A DNA stretch of 64,000 bases from positions 1 through 64,000 of the forward strand of contig DASWKF010000084.1 in NCBI GenBank assembly GCA_036396795.1. Reading direction: 5' to 3'. Positions 23,676 through 32,500 of this stretch are shown here, in pieces (position 1 is the stretch's first letter; every line of letters begins with the position of its first letter). This DNA comes from JAHEEM01 sp036396795. GTDB lineage: Bacteria; Pseudomonadota; Gammaproteobacteria; Steroidobacterales; Rariloculaceae. Below the pieces are notes generated by a model that searched no databases, had not been told where the DNA came from, and saw nothing but the letters and a program-made list of their open reading frames with translations. A program made the position numbers and the translations under genes.

Positions 23676-25751
23676 CTAGTGAGGTAGCTCCTCGACGACG
23701 TAAGCGCCGACGTCGTGGATCTCGTCGAGCGTCAAGGTCGCGCCGAAGGGCGGCATGGCGTTGAAGCCTTGCGTGACCCGCAGCATGACGAACTCCAGAT
23801 CCGTTGCTTCGATGAGCGGCGTACCGCCGGCGTGGCCGCCTTCCCCCGCGCTGCCGTGGCAGAAGGCGCAGGCGCCCTCGAACAAGGTCCGGCCGTTCGC
23901 GAGATTCGGCGTGCGATCGGGGATCGCCGTCAGCATCGGCTGGGCCCCAGGGGTCGCGACCTCGTCCAGGGTTCCTTGCAACGAGAATAGCCATAGGCTG
24001 TCGCCCCGGGGCGAGCCGATGTACGCGTTGCCCGCGGAGAAAGCGGCGATGTACTGCGAGCCCTCGTGCTCGAATATCGCCACGGGTGCGTTCATCCCGG
24101 CGCCCGTCTGGAACTCCCAGAGCACGGTCCCGTCGCTGCTGTTGAGCGCGGTCAAGCGCCCGTCGTGGCGTCCGCTGAAGACCAGCCCGCCGGCGGTCGT
24201 CACGGAACCGCCATGGCAGCGGTCGCGCCAACGGTAGCGCCAGACGAGCTTATTGGTGTGCATGTCGAGCGCTGCGAAGATTCCGCTGATATGCACGGGC
24301 AGGGCGCCGAATCGCCCGCCGAGGTAGCGATCGCCGACCTCCATCGGGTACTCCTCTTCGATGCCCCCGCGGAAAAACGACATTCGATCGGTCGCGCAGA
24401 CGTAGAGAAAGCCCGTGTCGGGATCATAAGAGCTTGGCGACCAGTTGGCGCCGCCGTTGTGACTCGGCTTGATGACCGCGCCCTCGGGGCCGAAAGGCGT
24501 GAAGATCCGGCCCTGGTTGATCAGCGGCGGGTAGCCTTCGGGCAGGATATCCACCTCCTGCGGAACGAAGGCGTCGCCGATCGGATGGGGTTGCGTCGGG
24601 CTCGTCTTCTGGTGGGCATCCTGTGGCGCCGGCCGCTCCTCGATCCCGATCAAGGGCTCCCCGGTTTCGCGGTCCAAGATGTAGACCCAGCCGGTCTTGC
24701 CGGGCTCGGCGAGCGCTTTGCGCATGCGGCCGTCGAGCTCGATGTCGAACAGCACTACCGGGCTCGGCGCGTCGTAGTCCCATAAGTCGTGGTGTACCTG
24801 TTGGAAGTGCCAGCGGTATTCGCCGGTTCTCGCCTCGATCGCAACGATCGAGTTGGCGAACAGGTTGTCGCCCTCCCGAACGTTGCCGTTGAAATCCGGG
24901 CCCGGGTTTCCGGTCGAGAAATACATGAGGCCGAGCTCGGGATCGACGGCCGGCGTCTGCCAAACCGTCGCGCCGCCGTACTGGTAAACATCGCTGCCGG
25001 CGGGCCAGGTGTCGTGCCCGATTTCTCCGGGATTCGGCACGGTATAGAACGTCCAAACGTGCTCGCCGGTGCGCGCGTCGTAGGCTTTCAAGCGCCCCTG
25101 CACACCGTTCTCCGCCCCGGCGAAGCCGGTGACCACGAGACCGTCGTAGTAAAGCGGCGCGCTGGTGATGCTGAACCCGCGTTGCCAAGGCTCCGCCTGG
25201 ACTGACCAGACGACTTCGCCGTTGCGCTGGTCCAGCGCAACGAGCCGGCCGTCGAGCTGACCGACGTAGATTCTGCCGTCGCCCATTCCCAAGCCCCGGC
25301 TCGTCCATCCGCAGCAAATCACGTTGATACTCTCATCGAGATTCGCCGTATATGCCCACAGTATCTCGCCGGTCTCGACGCTCACCGCGAAAACATCGTC
25401 GGCGCCCGTGATGATGTAGACGACGCCGGCGTAAACGAGGGGCGTCGCCTCGCCGGAATACTTGTCGTCCAGGCCCGAGCCGCGCAGCCGCGTTCTCCAC
25501 TCGCCTCTGAGGCTTGCGACGTTTCCACGATTGACCTGCATCAGCGGCGAGTATCGTTGGTTGTAGATATTGCCGCCGTTGGTCACCCAGTCGGCGCTAG
25601 GGAGGGCTCGGAGGCGATCGCCCGAGAATGCGGGCGCTTGCTCGGGCTGCGCCTGGGCGACGGCGGCGGGGGCGATTGCGAGATAGATCGCGATGGTCGC
25701 GACCGAAGCCGCGATTCGCCCCGATTTAGGTGAAATGAACGAATGACGCAT
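23676..25751 (-). CDS. PQQ-dependent dehydrogenase with C-terminal cytochrome c (quinohemoprotein)
   Basis: A 691-residue exported quinohemoprotein of the methanol/ethanol dehydrogenase superfamily. The eight-bladed propeller carries the vicinal disulfide Cys146-Cys147, the metal ligands Glu214 and Asn282, and catalytic Asp325 in LWDYDAPSP. Asp327, two residues on, is the extra acid associated with lanthanide-dependent enzymes. A cytochrome c domain at the C-terminus has CAFCH (628-632) and axial Met666 in NAMPPFG. It should oxidise an alcohol or related substrate in the periplasm and pass electrons to a membrane carrier. The divergent cytochrome b operon is a natural partner. The actual substrate is unknown. 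Confidence 0.88.
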   Translation of the reverse strand: MRHSFISPKSGRIAASVATIAIYLAIAPAAVAQAQPEQAPAFSGDRLRALPSADWVTNGGNIYNQRYSPLMQVNRGNVASLRGEWRTRLRGSGLDDKYSGEATPLVYAGVVYIITGADDVFAVSVETGEILWAYTANLDESINVICCGWTSRGLGMGDGRIYVGQLDGRLVALDQRNGEVVWSVQAEPWQRGFSITSAPLYYDGLVVTGFAGAENGVQGRLKAYDARTGEHVWTFYTVPNPGEIGHDTWPAGSDVYQYGGATVWQTPAVDPELGLMYFSTGNPGPDFNGNVREGDNLFANSIVAIEARTGEYRWHFQQVHHDLWDYDAPSPVVLFDIELDGRMRKALAEPGKTGWVYILDRETGEPLIGIEERPAPQDAHQKTSPTQPHPIGDAFVPQEVDILPEGYPPLINQGRIFTPFGPEGAVIKPSHNGGANWSPSSYDPDTGFLYVCATDRMSFFRGGIEEEYPMEVGDRYLGGRFGALPVHISGIFAALDMHTNKLVWRYRWRDRCHGGSVTTAGGLVFSGRHDGRLTALNSSDGTVLWEFQTGAGMNAPVAIFEHEGSQYIAAFSAGNAYIGSPRGDSLWLFSLQGTLDEVATPGAQPMLTAIPDRTPNLANGRTLFEGACAFCHGSAGEGGHAGGTPLIEATDLEFVMLRVTQGFNAMPPFGATLTLDEIHDVGAYVVEELPH

Positions 25752-25814
25752 GTTTGCACTCCAGCGCGTATTGTTCCGGCGAGACCGGTTGTTCTAGGCT
25801 GTCGGAGCGTGCCG

Positions 25815-25832
25815 CCGCCGCTCGAGCGGCGG
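25815..25832. promoter_or_regulatory. Perfect 18-base palindrome between PQQ dehydrogenase and cytochrome b operon
   Basis: CCGCCGCTCGAGCGGCGG is fully self-complementary and lies in the 288-base divergent intergenic region, 64 bases from the dehydrogenase start. It could be a shared operator or an RNA hairpin. No known regulator consensus is matched, and the high GC content raises the chance of coincidence. Confidence 0.3.
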
Positions 25833-26039
25833 TGCGGGCAGTCCACGGCAAGAATACCGCAACTTCGCTTCCGAATGTCATGCCGGCGCGGGGGGTCGCG
25901 TGGCTCTGCCGCCGACGCCGGCTTCATGTGGGCGCACGCCCGCGGATCGGTTATGCTCCAAGGCCGGTCCGGCGTCGGCCGTAAGCCGCAACCGTCAGAA
26001 CATCAACGCCTGGAAAACAGCGAGCAACGCCTCTCGAGC

Positions 26040-26192
26040 ATGGAGATCTTTCGACACAGTCGTGACGTCTGGGGACAGGAGACTCTGCTGGGGATTTCCT
26101 GGGATCTCTTGCCTGTCTTCTTTTGGGCCGGCGTTGCGTTCATCGCCGGCCACGCGATTTACTCCTGGTTGACGGCGCCGAAGCGCAGCTAG
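26040..26192 (+). CDS. Small single-span membrane protein
   Basis: A 50-residue protein beginning MEIFRHSRDVWGQETL, with one membrane segment (about 20-42, LLPVFFWAGVAFIAGHAIYSW) containing a histidine. It ends two bases before the cytochrome b gene, in the same direction, and is probably a subunit of that complex. The start is chosen at the last ATG. A longer N-terminal extension is possible in the same frame but is not protein-like. No named family recognised. Confidence 0.6.
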   Translation: MEIFRHSRDVWGQETLLGISWDLLPVFFWAGVAFIAGHAIYSWLTAPKRS

Positions 26193-26194
26193 CG

Positions 26195-26881
26195 ATGCCG
26201 AGGGAGGGAGTCGCATCGGCGCCTGCGGCCCGACGGACGCGACGGTTGACCCGCCACGCGCTCGTGGACCGGCTGTTTCACTGGCTCGCCGGCGGCAGCG
26301 TGCTGCTGCTGCTGGCGACGAGTCTGCTGCCGGTGTTGGGCTTGGAGTTCGCCTGGGTCACGGTCCATTGGATCACGGGGCTGATTCTGGCCATTCTGGT
26401 CCTAGCGCATAGCGTCCGCGCCGTCTGCTATCAAGACCTCGCGAGCATGTGGATCAGCGGCAAAGACCTGAAGCGCGGCCTGCGAGACCTCGGTCTGGGA
26501 GGCAAGGGTCCGGATCGCGCTGCGATGATCGTCGGGAAATACTCTCTCGCGCAGAAGGCGATTCACCATGCTTTTTCTATCGTGCTGCTGACTGCGGTCG
26601 TGACCGGGCTTCTGATGCTGGTGCGGATCGATGCGCCGTTCTGGAATCGTAATCCCTATTGGTTGAGTGGCGGCACCTGGGGCGTGATTTATACTCTGCA
26701 CGGCCTCGCGTCGCTGCTGCTCGTGACCATGATCATCATGCACGTGTATTTCGCCCTCAGGCCGGAGAAGCTCTACCTGACGAGATCGATGATCGTCGGC
26801 TGGATTAGGGGCGAGGAGTACGAGAAGTACTACGATCCCAGCGGCTGGCCTCTTGAAAGCAATCGGGACGGAGACCGGTGA
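26195..26881 (+). CDS. Cytochrome b/b6-domain membrane protein (formate dehydrogenase gamma-like)
   Basis: A 228-residue membrane protein with four predicted helices of the cytochrome b561/Ni-hydrogenase type. Heme-ligand candidates are the histidines in DRLFHWLAGG, TVHWITGL, AIHHAFS, LHGLASL and MHVYFALRP, the distribution seen in FdnI/HyaC-type di-heme subunits. It should carry electrons between a periplasmic cytochrome or dehydrogenase and quinone. It starts two bases after the 50-residue gene and overlaps the next gene by four bases, so it lies in a four-gene operon. Confidence 0.85.
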   Translation: MPREGVASAPAARRTRRLTRHALVDRLFHWLAGGSVLLLLATSLLPVLGLEFAWVTVHWITGLILAILVLAHSVRAVCYQDLASMWISGKDLKRGLRDLGLGGKGPDRAAMIVGKYSLAQKAIHHAFSIVLLTAVVTGLLMLVRIDAPFWNRNPYWLSGGTWGVIYTLHGLASLLLVTMIIMHVYFALRPEKLYLTRSMIVGWIRGEEYEKYYDPSGWPLESNRDGDR

Positions 26882-27279
26882 GCAGCGACGACGCACAAGA
26901 CCTGGACCGGCGCATCGACGCGATCGAATCGGCCTATGAGTTCATGCTCGCCTATGCAGCGCAGGGCAGGCAGAGCGATCAGGGCGGCGGCGCCGCGTCG
27001 GAGCTCCGAAGCTATCTTCGGGCGATGGAGAATGCCCTCGACGGCCTTGGCGAGGTGGTTCAGGCTCGCGCAAAGGGGCTCGGCGAGGGGGTCGCGGAGT
27101 CGATCGAGCCGTTTCTCGATGCGGTGCGGATCGATGCCGGCAGGGCCTTGGCCTTGATTCGGCTTGCGTCGGCGAAATCGGCGATCAGCTCGCAGCTGAT
27201 CGACAACGTCAACGCATCGATTCACCTACGAGCCTTGCTGACGGATCTATTCGTCGTCGACGAGAGCCTCAAGAAATAG
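26878..27279 (+). CDS. Uncharacterised helical protein between two cytochrome b genes
   Basis: A 133-residue soluble, mostly helical protein with no signal peptide, membrane segment, cysteine or histidine cluster. It starts with GTG at 26878, overlapping the cytochrome b stop codon. Its fixed place between two membrane cytochrome genes suggests an assembly or cytoplasmic accessory role, but no family was recognised. Composition is ordinary for the region. Confidence 0.65.
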   Translation: MSSDDAQDLDRRIDAIESAYEFMLAYAAQGRQSDQGGGAASELRSYLRAMENALDGLGEVVQARAKGLGEGVAESIEPFLDAVRIDAGRALALIRLASAKSAISSQLIDNVNASIHLRALLTDLFVVDESLKK

Positions 27280-27292
27280 CCGAGAGATCGAG

Positions 27293-27949
27293 ATGGCGAA
27301 AAAGCTGATTTGGGACTTGTCCGTGAGGATCGTTCATTGGGGCCTAGTCGTGCTGATCTTCGGCTCCTGGTACACGGTCGAAGTCGCGGGCGATATGGAC
27401 ACCCACATGCTGATCGGCCAAGTGATCTTGAGCCTGGTTCTGTTTCGAATCGTCTGGGGGTTCGTCGGCACGCGATACGCTCGTTTCTCGAGTTTCTGGT
27501 TCAAGCCCAGGGAGATCGTGGCGAGCGCCAGGTCATTGTTCAGCCGCGCCGCGCCCGTCTACGCCGGGCATAATCCCGTCGGTGGCATCTCCGTGTTTCT
27601 CATGCTGGCGCTCGCCCTGCTTCAAACGACCACGGGATTGTTCGCGACCGACGGCGACTTCTACGCCGGCCCGCTCAACGACTTGATCTCCGGCGCAGCG
27701 GGGAACGGGGTGACGGATTATCACGAGCTCAATTTCAACATTCTGTTGCTCGCGATCTGTTTGCATGTCGTCGCGGTGCTCTACTATCTGCTGTTCAAGC
27801 GGCAGAACTTGATCGCGCCGATGATCGTCGGCGGCAAGCCGGACGAGGCCGGCAACCTGGAGGCCATTCCTAGCTCCAGGCCATGGCTGGCTTTAGGAAT
27901 CTATCTCGGCGTAGCGGCCGCCATCTACGCAGTGCTTCACTTACGCTAG
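27293..27949 (+). CDS. Cytochrome b561-like membrane protein
   Basis: A 218-residue membrane protein of the cytochrome b/b6 (Ni-hydrogenase b-type) family. Characteristic stretches are WDLSVRIVHWGLVVLI, LIGQVILSLVLFRIVWGFVGTRYARF, AGHNPVGGISVFLMLALALLQTTTGLF and YHELNFNILLLAICLHVVAVLYYL. The histidines at HW, H(M), HNP, YHE and LHV are heme-ligand candidates. Proteins with this GHNPVGG signature commonly pair with cytochrome c' or small c-type cytochromes. A cytochrome c'-like gene converges on it 12 bases away. Confidence 0.87.
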   Translation: MAKKLIWDLSVRIVHWGLVVLIFGSWYTVEVAGDMDTHMLIGQVILSLVLFRIVWGFVGTRYARFSSFWFKPREIVASARSLFSRAAPVYAGHNPVGGISVFLMLALALLQTTTGLFATDGDFYAGPLNDLISGAAGNGVTDYHELNFNILLLAICLHVVAVLYYLLFKRQNLIAPMIVGGKPDEAGNLEAIPSSRPWLALGIYLGVAAAIYAVLHLR

Positions 27950-27961
27950 AAGCCCGCGCGG

Positions 27962-28486
27962 CTACTCGTTGCGTTGCCGATATTCTCGATGACAATTGCC
28001 GCAGGCCGGGCCGATCTGCTCTGAAGCGGCGGCTTGGGCCGCCTGAAAACCTCCGCTCTGTGCCTGCGAGGCGACTGTCTGCGCGGCGGTGTGTAAGGTC
28101 GCCGCGCGCTCCAGGAAATCGTTCCAGTTCGCCCAGATTCCCGGCAATGCGTTGCTGCCGGGGAGCATTTCGGAATCGCTGCCAGACAGGAAACCTTCCT
28201 CGATCATGCCGGCTACGGCGGCGAGATCGGCTGCGAACTCCACGAATGTTTCCTCATCGACGGGGATATTGCCGTCGGCCATGTCCCTGAGCTTCCCCGC
28301 TTTGAAGGCAATGACGTGCATGAGCCCTTGTCGATATTCCATCGCGGCGTACTCGGGCGACTCGACGTCGACGTTGGCTGCGCCTTGAGGCCCGGCGGCG
28401 CCGCCGTCCGGCGCTTGACCACATGCGACGAGCACGAGCATGGCACCCGCTGGGGCAAGTGCGACTGGGTTACCTGGATGTTTCAT
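27962..28486 (-). CDS. Cytochrome c'-like lipoprotein
   Basis: A 174-residue protein ending in CGNCHREYR, the C-terminal heme motif of cytochrome c'. It is preceded by a four-helix-bundle-like sequence whose first helix contains EYRQGLMHVIAFKAGKLRDMA. The start is at MKHPGNPVAL. The N-terminus has a lipobox (LVAC at about 19-22), so the mature protein should be lipid-anchored, unlike typical soluble cytochrome c'. Such proteins bind NO or act as electron carriers. It converges on the cytochrome b561 gene. Confidence 0.85.
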   Translation of the reverse strand: MKHPGNPVALAPAGAMLVLVACGQAPDGGAAGPQGAANVDVESPEYAAMEYRQGLMHVIAFKAGKLRDMADGNIPVDEETFVEFAADLAAVAGMIEEGFLSGSDSEMLPGSNALPGIWANWNDFLERAATLHTAAQTVASQAQSGGFQAAQAAASEQIGPACGNCHREYRQRNE

Positions 28487-28565
28487 GAGCGCTTCCCCTG
28501 GGTCCAAGTGTGAGGCGCTGGTAGCGTAAACAAGCCCGCTCGGGGCCTGCAAGCATCCGAGGTCG

Positions 28566-29510
28566 TCACTGCAGCGTGCCTCTTCGAAGAAACACGCCAC
28601 GCTCCCCCGACTTGACGACGATTTCCTTGCGGGCGGCGTTTCTAAGCACGGTGATGGGCACGTCGATGCCGGCAGGCCCGAGGCTCCACGCAGTTCTGAA
28701 GAAATGGCCGAGACTGTAGACGGGCTGATCGTCGACGCGAATGATCGTGTCACCGGGGCGTATTCCGGCGTTGTCCGCGGGACAGTTCCGATACACGCCG
28801 ACGACCGTGAGCTCACCGCTCTCGTCGTGCACCAATAGACCCAACCATGGACGGGGTGGCTCGACGCGCCTGCCGTGCTCGCAGATCTCGTCGAGATACG
28901 GGTATAGAGTGTCGATCGGGACAAACATGTTTACGGTTCGCTGCTTGCGTTTCACCTCGAATCCCTGGATCACCAGGGATCCGATCCCACAGAGACGCCC
29001 CAGCGAATCCACCAGCGCTGCCCCCGACCAGCTCGGGTGGGGCGGCGCCGTGAAGATCGCTTCCTCGAGCAGGTACTCCCAGCGACCCGCGAACTCTTGC
29101 CGGGAGACGACCCGCGCTTCCACCGTCTGCGGGTCGGAGCCGAGGCTACCGGCGACCGTCACGGCGTCGCCGACTCGCAAGGTGTCCGCATCGGCAACGG
29201 CTAGCGACGGTCCGTCCAAGGGTGTGCTCGGCTTGATCAAAGCCAGGCCGCTGCGAAAATCGTTGCCGACGACGAACGCGGGAGACGTGCGCCCGTCCTC
29301 GCTCCTGACCCAGATCTCGTCTGCTTCGTTGACGAGGTAGCCGATCGTGACCAGCAGGCCGTCGGATCGAATGCGGACGGCGTGCCCGGCGCGCTCGGTG
29401 CCGAGGAGACCCGCGGTCATTGCGTCTTCCGGAACGTACGCTTTCACCGAAACGAGGGCATTGAGCTCCATGCTCTCGAGCACTTCCGTCGTGTGTGCAG
29501 ATTCTGTCAT
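28566..29510 (-). CDS. HtrA-like protein with PDZ domain, probably not a protease
   Basis: A 314-residue protein with a trypsin-like HtrA/DegP fold (about 15-215) and one PDZ domain (about 225-305, VYRNCPADNAGIRPGDTIIRVDD). The catalytic His, expected in the TNxHV region, is replaced (TIGYLVN, 55-61). The Asp expected in SDLALLK is Gly88 (RSGLALIK). Only the serine is retained (WSGAAL, Ser161). There is no signal peptide, so it may be cytoplasmic. Known pseudo-HtrA proteins act as scaffolds. It follows the large transporter fusion gene in the same direction. Confidence 0.78.
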   Translation of the reverse strand: MTESAHTTEVLESMELNALVSVKAYVPEDAMTAGLLGTERAGHAVRIRSDGLLVTIGYLVNEADEIWVRSEDGRTSPAFVVGNDFRSGLALIKPSTPLDGPSLAVADADTLRVGDAVTVAGSLGSDPQTVEARVVSRQEFAGRWEYLLEEAIFTAPPHPSWSGAALVDSLGRLCGIGSLVIQGFEVKRKQRTVNMFVPIDTLYPYLDEICEHGRRVEPPRPWLGLLVHDESGELTVVGVYRNCPADNAGIRPGDTIIRVDDQPVYSLGHFFRTAWSLGPAGIDVPITVLRNAARKEIVVKSGERGVFLRRGTLQ

Positions 29511-29556
29511 GGGTGCCCGATATAGTAGTCAGATGAGCGCGCGCGGCAAACCTCCC

Positions 29557-32500
29557 TCATTCTTCGGGCGGCGGCAGCACGCTGTCGATGTACCTGATGA
29601 GCGCGTTGGCGTCGCGCGATACGGCCTCGGCCCGTCTTCGGCCCGCTGCGACGAGATCTCCACGCAGACTGGTCACTATGGCCGCTAGGTTTTGCTTCAT
29701 GACTAGGAGCTCTCGCTGCGACACCAACGCGCCACTCGCGTGCGCCTGCTGCAGGCTCTCCCGCACCAATCGCACGACCTGCCGCGAGGATTCCGTGGTG
29801 ACGCCGCCGTCTTGGAGCGCGATGCCGATCGCCGCCCGCAGCAAGTAGGAGTTACGGTCGGGCTCTATGAGGATGGCGCGGTCGATCAGCCGCAACGCGT
29901 CGAACGCATAGCTTTCGAGGTCGCTCGTCACCTTGCTCCGCCACTCCACCCGCAGCCGCGTCGCGTCCGGATACCACGCATCCGTGACGCCCGCTCTCCC
30001 GAGCACGCCGTCGATCTGAGCCAGAGACTGCCAGTCCTGTTGCTGGGCGAATTGCCAGCCCTGGATGACGGCGGCGGCCGAGACCGGAAGGCCTTGGGCG
30101 CGCTCGACGACGGTTCCCTCGGCGCTGCCTTGCGCAAGCTGAGCGAGATTGCGCGCGATGGAGTAATACCGCGCCTGGGCGTTGGCGGGATTGCGCTCGA
30201 GCGCGCTCAGGTACGCAGCGTTGGCCTGAGTCGTATCGCCGCGGGCGGCATACAGCAGTCCCACGATCAACGAGCGGGTCGATGCGTCGGGATGAGCTTC
30301 AGCCAGCTGTGCGACCCGCGCCTGCTGTCCCAGCAGAATCAGCTTTCGGGCGACGTAACCGTAGTCGATCCGATTCGCGAGCCTCGAGAATATCCAGCTG
30401 TCGCGTCGCCGCAGCGGATCATGGATTCGAAAGAGCTCGCCGAGCTCGGAGCGAGTAAGCCCGTCCGCGCGGCTTCGGCTTCGCGTGGCCAACAGCAGGT
30501 TGTCGTCCGTGCTGACGGTCGCGCCGTCGGCGAAGCTTTCCATGCTGTCTTCGTCGACGACCAGCGCGGCGATCAAATCCTCGACGCCGTTCATGCCCAT
30601 GCGGCTGTAGTGCATGACGTCGTCGGTGATCGGCTCGCCGGTTCCGGCGATCTGCATTTCCGGTTCGATCTCTCCGTCCGAGGCCAGGAACGCGAGCATC
30701 TGTGAGGAAGGGTGGTAGAGGCGAACGTTCCCGAACGCGCTCGCGAGCGTCGCGGCCATGCTGCGCAGCGCAGCGGCATCGACGAACTCCGAGTCAATCC
30801 ACTGAACGAAAACACCGTTTTCCGTCAAGTGCGTCTTGGCTTCGATCAGAAAGTCCCGGGTAAAGAGATGGCTCGAGGCGCTCGTCCAGGGATGCGAGAG
30901 TTGCGAGACGATGGCGTCGTAGCGCTTGCTCGTCAGCCGTAAGGCGTTGCGCGCATCGTTGATGATCAGTGTGACCCTCTGATCTTGCAGCGGGTCGCGA
31001 TCTCGGTTGTCCGCCAGGGCTCGATTCGCCTCGACCACCTCGGGCTCGAGCTCGATGACGTCGATCGAGCGAAGCGACGGCGGCGCGCCCTCGAGCGCGA
31101 CGCCTCCGCCCAGACCGATCAGCAACATCGTTTCGGCGTTCGGACGCGCGGCGACCGGCAAAGCCGCCAGCCATTTTTCCCCGCCCTGCATGGGCGGGCT
31201 GCCTTTCGCCGTGACGGAGCCTTCCGGCAAACCGCTGGCTCGCAGGTAGTAGACCTCGTTTTCCTGAACGACCAGCACGGTTGCCGAACGACCGACGCCG
31301 TAGAAGATCTCGGCAGTGTCGGCCGCGTAGCCGAGCGGGAATCCCGTGCTCGAAACTACCGCATCCGGGCGCGACGGGTGGTAGGCAAACACGCTCAAGA
31401 GCACGCCGCCCGCCGCCGCGCCGAGCGTGGCGACTCGAGGGCGCGCGATTACCGCAGCCGCCCACAAGGCCAGCGCGCAGTTGGCGATCGCCGCCAGCTT
31501 GATCGAGCCTTCGAACCCGAGGGAAGGGAGCAGCACGAAACCGGCCAGAAAGGCGCCGGCGCCGGCGCCGGCAGTGTTCCAGGCGAAGATCTTCGCCGCG
31601 GCCGGGCCGGCACCGGCGACGTTTTTCGCGAGAATCCGCACGGCCAGCGGAAAGGTCGCGCCGATGAGCACCGCCGACGGCAGCATCACGATCGCCGCGT
31701 AAGCGGCCAGGGCCGCCAGCGACCGGGTCGCGGGCAGCAACGGCCCGAGCGTCGCGAACAGCAGAACCGAGCACAACGCGATCGCGAGCTGCGCGACGAC
31801 GAAAGCGCCCGCGGCCCGCTGCCGGTCGGTGGCCAGCCGCGCGGCGAATAGGCTGCCTAGGCCGATGCCGCCGAGAAACGCCGCCAGCATGGTCGCGAGC
31901 GACGTGATGCTGCCACCCACGACGTGCGTGAGCAGCCGCATCCACAGAACCTCGTGCAGAAACGCGATCGCGCCCGACGCGAGCATCACCGGCAGGATCC
32001 AAGCGGGCTGCTGGTGAAATGCGCTGGCGGCCCCCGGCTTTCCAGCCAACCACGGCACGATGCAGGCGGAGAAGAAGCCGTCGGCCGCGGTGGCTCCGTG
32101 CTTCGCCGTCGCCCGTCCGGCGCCCGTCGCGGATTCGGCGCCGAGCGCGCGACGAAGCGGCCCGGCGACGACGCCGAAGATCGCGAAGTTGATAGCGGCT
32201 CCGCTCCACATCGTGTGCATCAGGCCGGCGCCGGGCAGCAGAACGAATCCGGCGACGACGGCGCCGGCGGCCGCTCCGAGGGCATTGAGCCCGTATAGCC
32301 ACGCGACCTTGGGTCCGATGTCGCGGTCGAGCCGGACGGCGAAACGTGTCAGCAGCGGCAACGTGGCTCCCATGAGCGCGGTCGGCACTGCCAGCACCGG
32401 CAGAGCGACGATTAGGAGAAACAGCGGCTGGCCGAGCGCGGCGGCCGTCGGCGGCGACGCCTGGTCGCCGCTCAGCCAAACGTAGATGCTCATGGCGGTG

